From Streptomyces sp. PsTaAH-137 (GTDB taxonomy: Bacteria > Actinomycetota > Actinomycetes > Streptomycetales > Streptomycetaceae), in contig NZ_QLLY01000013.1 in assembly GCF_003259365.1 (NCBI RefSeq), forward strand, positions 182,812 to 246,811: a stretch of DNA of 64,000 bases, read 5' to 3'. The notes below the pieces were generated by a model, which worked only from the letters and a program-made list of their open reading frames with translations, had not been told where the DNA came from and made no database searches. Shown here one piece after another: positions 11,364-17,449 of the stretch. The position numbers and the translations under genes are program-made. Numbering within the stretch: the first letter of the stretch is position 1; each line of letters begins with the position of its first letter.

Positions 11364-11397
11364 AGTGGTCTTGACAACAGCATTGGTCCATACCAAC
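11364..11397 (+). promoter_or_regulatory. Two DasR-like boxes and a -35 element before the chitinase gene
   Basis: AGTGGTCTTGACAACA (11364-11379) and ATTGGTCCATACCAAC (11382-11397) both resemble the DasR consensus built on TGGTCTAGACCA and the repeats known in streptomycete chitinase promoters. A TTGACA at 11371-11376 overlaps the first box, so bound DasR would block RNA polymerase. This predicts repression lifted by amino-sugar phosphates. Confidence 0.75.
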
Positions 11398-11476
11398 TTA
11401 GGTGCGGCGCAATGGCAGTTCGGCACCACCCGCTCCACGCACGCCCCCAACACCCCCTTGAGCACCGGGAGTTCGT

Positions 11477-13177
11477 GTGTCCCCCACCGGAAGACGGCGT
11501 CCCTCGCGACGCTCCGGAAGATCCCGCATCCTCGCCCTCCTCGGCGCCGCCGCCCTCGCCGTCGGCGGCGCGGTCGCCCTGCCGGGCACCGCCCAGGCGG
11601 CCAACATCCTCAGCAATGCGGGCTTCGAGTCCGGCTCGCTCGGCTCCTGGTCCTGCACCGGCAACCTCGGATCCGTGGTCTCCAGCCCCGTCCACGGCGG
11701 CAGCAAGGCCCTTGCGGGCGCGGCGAGTTCGAGCGACATCGCGAAGTGCGGCCAGACGGTCGCCGTCCAGCCGAACACCACGTACACCCTCTCCGGCTGG
11801 GTGCGCGGCAGCTACGCCTACCTCGGCGTCGAGGGCGGCGGCTCCACCTGGACCCAATCGCCCTCCGCGTACGCCCAGTTGACGGTGAAGTTCACCACCG
11901 GCGCCTCGCAGACCAGCGCCACGGTCTACACCCACGGCTGGTACGGCCAGGGCACCTACTACGCCGACGACATCAGCCTCGACGGCCCCGGCGGCAGCAC
12001 CGACACCCAGGCCCCGACCGCCCCGACCGGCCTGACCTCAACGGCCAAGACGTCCTCCAGCGTCTCCCTGTCCTGGGGCGCGGCGAGCGACAACGTCGGC
12101 GTCACCGGCTACGACATCTACAGCGGCGGCAGCAACAAACTCCTGACGGTCAGCGGTACGTCGGCCACCGTCTCCGGGCTCTCGCCCTCCACCGCGTACA
12201 GCTTCACCGTCAAGGCGCACGACGCGGCGGGCAACAGCTCGGCGGCCTCGAACGCCGTCTCCGTGACGACGAGCGCGGGCTCCGGCGGAACCACCGGCTT
12301 CAAGCAGGCCGCGCCGTACTTCTACACCGGCTGGGGCAACCCGCCGAGCCCGGCCACCGTCATGAGCGCCACCGGCGTCAAGTGGTTCACGATGGCGTTC
12401 ATCCTCTCCTCCGGCGGCTGCAACCCGGCCTGGGACGGCTCGCGCGCCCTCACCGGCGGCCAGGACCAGACCGCGATCAACGCCATCCGGGCGGCCGGCG
12501 GCGACATCGTCCCGTCGATCGGCGGCTGGAGCGGCAACAAGCTCGGCCCCAACTGCTCGACACCGGAGGCCCTCGCGGGCGCCTACCAGAAGGTGATCGA
12601 CGCCTACCAGCTGAAGGCGATCGACGTCGACATCGAGAACACCGACGAGTTCGAGAACACGGTCGTGCAGGACCGCATCCTGAACGCCCTGAAGATCGTC
12701 AAGGCCAACAACCCCGGTCTGAGGACGATCCTCACCTTCGGCACCTCGACGACCGGCCCGACCTCGTACGGCAACCGCCTCATCGAGCAGGCCAAGGCCC
12801 TGAACGCCGATATCGACGTCTTCACGATCATGCCGTTCGACTTCGGCGGCGGCAACGACATGTACGGCAACACCGTGAACGCCGCCGAGGGCCTGAAGAC
12901 CAAGCTCAAGTCGGTCTTCGGCTGGGACGACACGACCGCGTACGCCCACCTCGGCATCTCCGGGATGAACGGCCTCAGCGACCAGCAGGAGACCACCACC
13001 CCGGCGATCTGGACCCAGATCAAGGACTGGGCGAACAGCAAGCACATCGCCCGCCTGGCCTTCTGGTCCGTCAACCGCGACCGCCCGTGCGCGGGCGGCG
13101 GAGTCGCCGAGAACTGCTCGGGCATCAGCCAGGACAACTGGCAGTTCACGAAGATCACGGCCGGGTTCACCGGCTGA
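11477..13177 (+). CDS. Secreted GH18 chitinase with CBM and fibronectin III domains
   Basis: This extracellular enzyme is predicted to cleave chitin. Residues 1-41 form a signal peptide with an arginine-rich start and a GTAQA cleavage site. Residues 42-172 look like a jelly-roll carbohydrate-binding module (NILSNAGFESGSLGSWSC), 178-262 are a fibronectin type III domain, and 272-566 are the GH18 barrel. The catalytic strand reads AIDVDIE, with D383, D385 and catalytic acid E387; the first aspartate of the usual DxxDxDxE is not present. GTG 11477 follows GGGAG by about five bases. The DasR-like boxes upstream fit chitin-utilisation control. It has no chitin-related neighbours in the window. Confidence 0.92.
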   Translation: MSPTGRRRPSRRSGRSRILALLGAAALAVGGAVALPGTAQAANILSNAGFESGSLGSWSCTGNLGSVVSSPVHGGSKALAGAASSSDIAKCGQTVAVQPNTTYTLSGWVRGSYAYLGVEGGGSTWTQSPSAYAQLTVKFTTGASQTSATVYTHGWYGQGTYYADDISLDGPGGSTDTQAPTAPTGLTSTAKTSSSVSLSWGAASDNVGVTGYDIYSGGSNKLLTVSGTSATVSGLSPSTAYSFTVKAHDAAGNSSAASNAVSVTTSAGSGGTTGFKQAAPYFYTGWGNPPSPATVMSATGVKWFTMAFILSSGGCNPAWDGSRALTGGQDQTAINAIRAAGGDIVPSIGGWSGNKLGPNCSTPEALAGAYQKVIDAYQLKAIDVDIENTDEFENTVVQDRILNALKIVKANNPGLRTILTFGTSTTGPTSYGNRLIEQAKALNADIDVFTIMPFDFGGGNDMYGNTVNAAEGLKTKLKSVFGWDDTTAYAHLGISGMNGLSDQQETTTPAIWTQIKDWANSKHIARLAFWSVNRDRPCAGGGVAENCSGISQDNWQFTKITAGFTG

Positions 13178-13183
13178 TCCGGC

Positions 13184-13221
13184 CGGGGCTTGCGTGCGGC
13201 GGATGCCGCGCGCAGGCCCCG
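13184..13221 (+). terminator. Hairpin after the chitinase gene
   Basis: Seven bases after the chitinase stop, 13184-13200 pairs with 13205-13221 around a GGAT loop, with about 17 pairs including two G-T wobbles. There is no T-run after it, as is common for streptomycete terminators. Confidence 0.65.
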
Positions 13222-13343
13222 CCCGCCGCAGGAGCTTGAGCCAGTCGTCGTCCACCGGCAGAAAATCGTCGACCAGCGAGATCCGGTGCGAGCTGCTCGA
13301 AGCCGGCCGCGGGGTCATCCGGACATCTCCCCGGAGAAACAGA

Positions 13344-13368
13344 AAAACCCCAGATATTCTGGGGTTTT
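13344..13368 (-). terminator. Rho-independent terminator of the tRNA gene
   Basis: CCCCAGA at 13348-13354 pairs with TCTGGGG at 13358-13364 around a three-base loop, flanked by AAAA and TTTT. Read on the minus strand it is a classic stem plus T-run, starting six bases past the tRNA 3' end. Confidence 0.9.
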
Positions 13369-13374
13369 CGCTGG

Positions 13375-13460
13375 TGTCCGAGGGGGGACTTGAACCCCCA
13401 CGTCCGATAAAGGACACTAGCACCTCAAGCTAGCGCGTCTGCCATTCCGCCACCCGGACA
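13375..13460 (-). tRNA. tRNA-Leu, anticodon GAG
   Basis: On the minus strand this 86-base gene begins TGTCCGG and ends TCGGACA, giving a 7-bp acceptor stem with one G-T pair. The anticodon arm is CTAGC-TTGAGGT-GCTAG, so the anticodon is GAG and reads CUC/CUU. A long variable arm (type II tRNA) and the T-arm loop GGTTCAAGTC are present. CCA is not encoded. Such tRNA genes are common integration sites, but no integrase or duplicated 3' end was seen nearby. Confidence 0.96.
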
Positions 13461-13656
13461 AGGTGTCTGCCGCCTTGAGTGCGGGGGGCTGCCCCGCGGC
13501 GACACAGAGAACATTACCAGGGTTTCGGAGTGCTCCGATCACACGCCCACCTCGACGCTTGCCCTGTGAACGGCACGTGACGAGCGGTGCCCGCCCTTGG
13601 GTCCTGACGTCGGGGGAGAGAGGATGAGAGGGATCCGCAGGGAGAGAGGAACAAGC

Positions 13657-14982
13657 GTGAGTGAGCCGAGCACGGGCAGGGCGGTCTCCGGACAGGACGA
13701 GGTCGTCGACCTCTGCCGCGAACTGATCCAGATCGACACCAGCAACTACGGCGACCACTCCGGACCCGGCGAGCGCAAGGCCGCCGAGTGGGTCGCGGAG
13801 AAGCTCGCCGAGGTGGGCCTCGAACCGAAGATCTTCGAGTCGCACCCCGGCCGCGCCTCCACGGTCGCCCGGATCGAGGGCGAGGACCCGTCGCGGCCCG
13901 CGCTCCTCATCCACGGCCACACCGACGTCGTACCGGCCAACGCGGCGGACTGGACCCACCACCCCTTCTCCGGCGAGGTCGCCGACGGGTGCGTGTGGGG
14001 CCGCGGCGCCGTCGACATGAAGGACATGGACGCGATGACCCTCGCGGTCGTCCGCGACCGGCTGCGCACCGGCCGCAAGCCCCCGCGCGACATCGTCCTC
14101 GCCTTCCTCGCCGACGAGGAGGCCGGCGGCACCTGGGGCGCGCGCCACCTCGTCGACAACCACCGTGACCTCTTCGACGGCGTCACCGAGGCGATCAGCG
14201 AGGTCGGCGGCTTCTCCTTCACCGTGAACGAGCAGCGCAGGCTGTACCTCATCCAGACCGCCGAGAAGGGCATGCACTGGATGAAGCTGAGCGTGGCCGG
14301 CACCGCCGGACACGGCTCGATGATCCACCGGGACAACGCCATCACCGAGCTGTCCGAGGCCGTCGCCCGGCTCGGCCGCCACCAGTTCCCGGTCCGCGTC
14401 ACCAAGACGCTGCGCCACTTCCTCGACGAACTCGGCGACGCGCTCGGCACCGAGCTCGACCCCGAGGACATGCAGGAGACGATCGCCAAGCTCGGCGGCA
14501 TCGCCAAGCTGATCGGCGCGACCCTGAGCAACACCGCGAACCCGACCCAGCTCGGCGCCGGGTACAAGGTCAACGTCATCCCGGGCGAGGCCACCGCCCA
14601 CGTCGACGGGCGTTTCCTGCCCGGGCACGAGGACGAGTTCCTCGCCGACCTCGACCGGCTCCTCGGCCCGAACGTGCGGCGCGAGGACGTGCACGCCGAC
14701 AAGGCCGTCGAGACCACCTTCGACGGGGCGCTCGTCGAGGCCATGCAGACCTCGATCGCCGCCGAGGACCCGATCGGCAAGGCCATCCCGTACATGCTCT
14801 CCGGCGGCACCGACGCCAAGTCCTTCGTCGAGCTGGGTATCCGCAACTTCGGCTTCGCCCCGCTCCAGCTCCCGCCCGAGCTGGACTTCGCCGGCATGTT
14901 CCACGGCGTCGACGAGCGGGTGCCGGTGGACGGCCTGAAGTTCGGTGTCCGGGTCCTCGACCGCTTCATCGACGCGTCCTGA
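13657..14982 (+). CDS. M20 family metallopeptidase/dipeptidase
   Basis: This is a zinc hydrolase of the ArgE/DapE/ACY1/CPG2 superfamily, 441 residues with no signal peptide, so cytosolic. The metal sites are visible as LLIHGHTDVVP, GRGAVDMKDMDA and FLADEEAGG. An inserted dimerisation lid covers roughly residues 190-350. GTG 13657 is preceded by AGAGAGGA at a good distance; the open frame upstream has no family resemblance. It probably cleaves a dipeptide or deacylates an amino acid; the substrate cannot be read from sequence. It lies just upstream of the chaplin genes on the same strand, with 176 bases between. Confidence 0.9.
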   Translation: MSEPSTGRAVSGQDEVVDLCRELIQIDTSNYGDHSGPGERKAAEWVAEKLAEVGLEPKIFESHPGRASTVARIEGEDPSRPALLIHGHTDVVPANAADWTHHPFSGEVADGCVWGRGAVDMKDMDAMTLAVVRDRLRTGRKPPRDIVLAFLADEEAGGTWGARHLVDNHRDLFDGVTEAISEVGGFSFTVNEQRRLYLIQTAEKGMHWMKLSVAGTAGHGSMIHRDNAITELSEAVARLGRHQFPVRVTKTLRHFLDELGDALGTELDPEDMQETIAKLGGIAKLIGATLSNTANPTQLGAGYKVNVIPGEATAHVDGRFLPGHEDEFLADLDRLLGPNVRREDVHADKAVETTFDGALVEAMQTSIAAEDPIGKAIPYMLSGGTDAKSFVELGIRNFGFAPLQLPPELDFAGMFHGVDERVPVDGLKFGVRVLDRFIDAS

Positions 14983-15116
14983 GCCGCCCTGCCACCGTCA
15001 CACCCGCGTCAACCCGGCGACAGCCCGGTAATTCGGCCGTTCGTGCGTACTGGGCTGAAAAGAGTGAAAGGAACCATAGGCTCGTAGCCCCATCACTTTC
15101 TCCTCGTTACAGGGAG

Positions 15117-15139
15117 TGCAGTCCGCGGCTGGGACTGCA
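15117..15139 (+). promoter_or_regulatory. Leader hairpin before the short chaplin
   Basis: TGCAGTCC (15117-15124) pairs with GGACTGCA (15132-15139). The hairpin ends 12 bases before the strong AAGGAGG site of the chaplin gene, so it may stabilise the leader or affect translation. It is read from sequence only; no known regulatory RNA family was recognised. Confidence 0.4.
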
Positions 15140-15158
15140 TTGCCAACAAGGAGGAATA

Positions 15159-15392
15159 ATGATCAAGAAGGTCGTCGCTGCTGCGGCTGCCACTGGTGGT
15201 CTGGTTCTCGCGGGTGCGGGCATGGCCGTCGCCGACTCCGGTGCCCAGGGTGCCGCCGTGCACTCCCCCGGCGTGCTCTCGGGCAACGTCATCCAGGCGC
15301 CCATCCACATCCCGGTGAACGTCTGTGGCAACACGGTCTCCGTGATCGGGCTGCTGAACCCCGCCTTCGGCAACACCTGCGTCAACAGCTGA
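15159..15392 (+). CDS. chpH: Short secreted chaplin, ChpH-like
   Basis: Chaplins are small secreted amphipathic proteins that assemble into amyloid-like fibrils, lower surface tension and coat aerial hyphae. The 77-residue precursor has a signal peptide ending at AVADS and one chaplin domain with SPGVLSGNVIQAPIHIPVNVCGNTVSVIGLLNP and two cysteines (VNVCGNT, GNTCVNS). There is no wall-sorting signal, so it is the short, freely secreted type. AAGGAGG lies six bases before the ATG, a strong site that fits an abundant protein. The next gene encodes a long chaplin, as for chpH-chpC in S. coelicolor. Confidence 0.95.
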   Translation: MIKKVVAAAAATGGLVLAGAGMAVADSGAQGAAVHSPGVLSGNVIQAPIHIPVNVCGNTVSVIGLLNPAFGNTCVNS

Positions 15393-15430
15393 CGTTGTTG
15401 AGCCTCACCCCTTGAGGGTCTGAGTCCGTC

Positions 15431-15463
15431 GGCCCCGGAGTGCGCGCCATGCGCTCCGGGGCC
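15431..15463 (+). terminator. Inverted repeat after the short chaplin
   Basis: GGCCCCGGAG (15431-15440) pairs exactly with CTCCGGGGCC (15454-15463). It lies 38 bases past the stop and before the long chaplin, so it may end or stabilise the short-chaplin mRNA. Confidence 0.6.
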
Positions 15464-15559
15464 GTCGGGCATTCGGGGACCCGGGGCACACCAGTTCCCC
15501 GGCCCACCCAGGCGAAGTGCAGTGCTTCGAGCGCTGAGATTGCTAAGGCAGGGAAAGCT

Positions 15560-16309
15560 ATGCGACAGGTCACGCGCAAGGGCCTGACCATCGTGGCGGC
15601 CGCGACCGGCGTGCTCGCCGTCACCGGCGGCTACGCGCACGCCGACTCGGGTGCGAACGGAAGCGCGTCGGGCTCACCCGGCGTCGCCTCCGGCAACAAT
15701 GTGCAGGTGCCGGTCGAGGTCCCGGTCAACGTCTGCGGCAACACCGTGAACGTCATCGGGCTGCTCAACCCGGCGATGGGCAACAAGTGCGCCAACCACA
15801 CCTCCCGTGACACCGGCTACGGCGACGAGAGCGGCGGCGGCCACCACCAGCCGCCCGGCGGCGGGTCGCACGCGGGCGGCCACAGCAGTGACTCGCCGGG
15901 CGTCGGCTCGGGCAACCACGTCGAGGTGCCGGTGGAGGTGCCGGTCAACGTGTGCGGGAACTCCATCGGCATCATCTCCGTCGGCAACCCCGCCACGGGC
16001 GACGACTGCGCCAACCCGGGCGGTGAGCAGGTGACGCCGCCGTCCACGCCGCCTGCCAAGCCCGGTCAGCCCCACCACCCGGGCAAGCCCGGATCGCCGG
16101 GCGAGTCCGTGAAGCCCGTGACGCGGGCGCTGCACCCGACCGCGGACAAGCCCAACCAGCCGGGGACGCAGAGCGTCGCCCAGCCCAAGGGCGAGTCCCA
16201 CCTCGCCATGACCGGCAGCTCGCTGCCCGTCGGCGCGACGGGCGCACTGGCCGCGGGCGCGCTGATCGGCGGCGCGGTGCTGTACCGCCGGTCCCGGACC
16301 GGCGCCTAG
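15560..16309 (+). CDS. chpC: Long wall-anchored chaplin with two chaplin domains, ChpC-like
   Basis: The 249-residue precursor has a signal peptide ending near YAHAD and two chaplin domains. The first is at about residues 33-75 and the second at about 112-154, each with a VNVCGN core and a second cysteine. A Pro/Gly/Lys-rich spacer follows. The C-terminus is a sortase signal: LAMTG, a hydrophobic segment, and a YRRSRTGA tail. It should therefore be covalently anchored to peptidoglycan and display chaplin surfaces on aerial hyphae. ATG 15560 follows GGGAAAG. A strong terminator follows the gene. Confidence 0.95.
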   Translation: MRQVTRKGLTIVAAATGVLAVTGGYAHADSGANGSASGSPGVASGNNVQVPVEVPVNVCGNTVNVIGLLNPAMGNKCANHTSRDTGYGDESGGGHHQPPGGGSHAGGHSSDSPGVGSGNHVEVPVEVPVNVCGNSIGIISVGNPATGDDCANPGGEQVTPPSTPPAKPGQPHHPGKPGSPGESVKPVTRALHPTADKPNQPGTQSVAQPKGESHLAMTGSSLPVGATGALAAGALIGGAVLYRRSRTGA

Positions 16310-16332
16310 CGCGCACGGCAGGCAAGCGGCTA

Positions 16333-16366
16333 CGGAGCGGGCCCCGCATCGGCGGGGCCCGCTCCG
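16333..16366 (+). terminator. Terminator after the long chaplin
   Basis: A 15-bp perfect stem (16333-16347 with 16352-16366) around ATCG is followed by TTTT. It separates the chaplin gene from the opposing DUF5703 gene. Confidence 0.9.
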
Positions 16367-16394
16367 TTTTCGGCCGGGGGCCGTCGGGTTCAGG

Positions 16395-16583
16395 TCACCA
16401 TGTGGCCCGCACCTGGCGGATGATCCGCCGCCGCAGGCGCACGCGGCGACTGCCGTCGCGGCGCAGGCTCAATCGGTCCAACTCCCAGTGTCCGTACTCT
16501 GCATGGTCCGTCAGCAGGCGCGTCGCATCCTTGCGGGAGACCCCGCGCGGCACGTACACGTCGACAAATTCGTATTCCGGCAT
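16395..16583 (-). CDS. DUF5703 family small protein
   Basis: This 62-residue basic protein beginning MPEYEFVDVYVPRGVSRK matches the conserved streptomycete DUF5703 family next to the chaplin genes. The C-terminal half is very Arg-rich (RRDGSRRVRLRRR), so nucleic-acid or membrane contact is conceivable, but no function is known to me. It is divergent from the acidic protein gene at 16631, with 47 bases between start codons. Confidence 0.82.
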   Translation of the reverse strand: MPEYEFVDVYVPRGVSRKDATRLLTDHAEYGHWELDRLSLRRDGSRRVRLRRRIIRQVRATW

Positions 16584-16630
16584 CGCATCTATTGTGCGGG
16601 CACGGGCCCGGTACGGATAGCGTCTGCACT

Positions 16631-17290
16631 ATGTCTGATGCTGCGCAGCCCACCGCTGCCGAGGTACGCACCGCCGCAGAGGCGGTCAAGGCTGCGCTCG
16701 ACCGTCACCTGGCGGCTGTCGAGCGCAGGTCGGGAGAGGACGACCCGGCCGTCTACGAAGCGTTCAACGAGCTCGCCGTCGCGGCCGAGGAGTACGACGA
16801 ACTCCTCTACGACCGCTACGACGAGGTCACCCCCTTCGAGATCCCCAGCGGTGACGACTCGCTGCCGCCGTACACCGGGCCGGAGGAGCCGAACGCGCTG
16901 AGCGTGCTGATCCGACGCGACTACGCCGTGGTCGAGCCGCAGCGTCTTCTCGCCCAGGCGGGCCGGGTCGCCGACCTCGAGACGGGGACCGACCCGGACA
17001 GCGCGGGCGGCAGCGTCCATGCCGCGCTCGGTGTGCTCTTCGGCGAGTTCGAGCCCGACGAGATCGCCTCCCGGCACAAGGAGTTCGGCCTGGAGGAGGG
17101 CGACTCGACCCTCTGGGTCGCGGCCGCCGACGAGCCGGCCGAGCCGGGGGAGTGGCTGGAGGCCCCGTTCGACCAGGCGGACCCGCAGCGGGTGGTGTGC
17201 CGCTTCGACGTCAGCTCGGTCTTCGACGACGAACTGGACCCGGACGACGACACGGTCGCGGAAGAGCCGCTGGAGGACGCCGACCACTGA
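16631..17290 (+). CDS. Conserved acidic protein of unknown function
   Basis: This 219-residue, strongly acidic cytosolic protein has no signal peptide or membrane segment. Residues 1-60 are predicted helical (AEAVKAALDRHLAAVERRSGE), and the C-terminus is a run of Asp and Glu (DDELDPDDDTVAEEPLED). I do not recognise a catalytic motif. ATG 16631 lies just after the divergent DUF5703 promoter region. Related proteins occupy this place in other streptomycetes as far as I recall. The function is not assignable. Confidence 0.75.
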   Translation: MSDAAQPTAAEVRTAAEAVKAALDRHLAAVERRSGEDDPAVYEAFNELAVAAEEYDELLYDRYDEVTPFEIPSGDDSLPPYTGPEEPNALSVLIRRDYAVVEPQRLLAQAGRVADLETGTDPDSAGGSVHAALGVLFGEFEPDEIASRHKEFGLEEGDSTLWVAAADEPAEPGEWLEAPFDQADPQRVVCRFDVSSVFDDELDPDDDTVAEEPLEDADH

Positions 17291-17298
17291 CCCCAGCC

Positions 17299-17347
17299 GC
17301 CGCCTTGGGCAATCTGCCGCCACGGGCGGCAGGGTGGGCAAGGCGGC
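17299..17347. terminator. Nested hairpin terminator between convergent genes
   Basis: An inner perfect stem, CTGCCGCC with GGCGGCAG around ACG (17314-17332), is enclosed by an outer stem, GCCGCCTTG with CAAGGCGGC (17299-17307, 17339-17347). It begins nine bases after the acidic-protein stop. Confidence 0.75.
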
Positions 17348-17409
17348 ACCCCAGCGCCGGGCAGGCGCCTCGGCGGGCCTCTGCCCCGGCGCCGAGCGGA
17401 CATCGCGAC

Positions 17410-17440
17410 GGGGCGGGCGCCCCCGAAGGACGCCCGCCCC
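17410..17440. terminator. Second hairpin between convergent genes
   Basis: GGGGCGGGCG (17410-17419) pairs with CGCCCGCCCC (17431-17440). It lies ten bases past the stop of the minus-strand helicase-like gene. Confidence 0.7.
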
Positions 17441-17449
17441 GACCCCGCT

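Noticed and set aside
8283..11465. 1060-codon minus-strand frame opposite the hydroxylase and methyltransferase
   Set aside because: Same reason: both plus-strand genes have recognisable active sites, while the antisense frame has none and no ribosome site.
13194..13433. Small plus-strand frame ending inside the tRNA-Leu gene
   Set aside because: Its end (GLEPPRPIKDTSTSS-like) is the familiar false translation of the complement of a tRNA-Leu gene; the tRNA explains the sequence.
13375..13460. tRNA-Leu as the attachment site of an integrated element
   Set aside because: No integrase, excisionase or repeated tRNA 3' end was seen within the window on either side.
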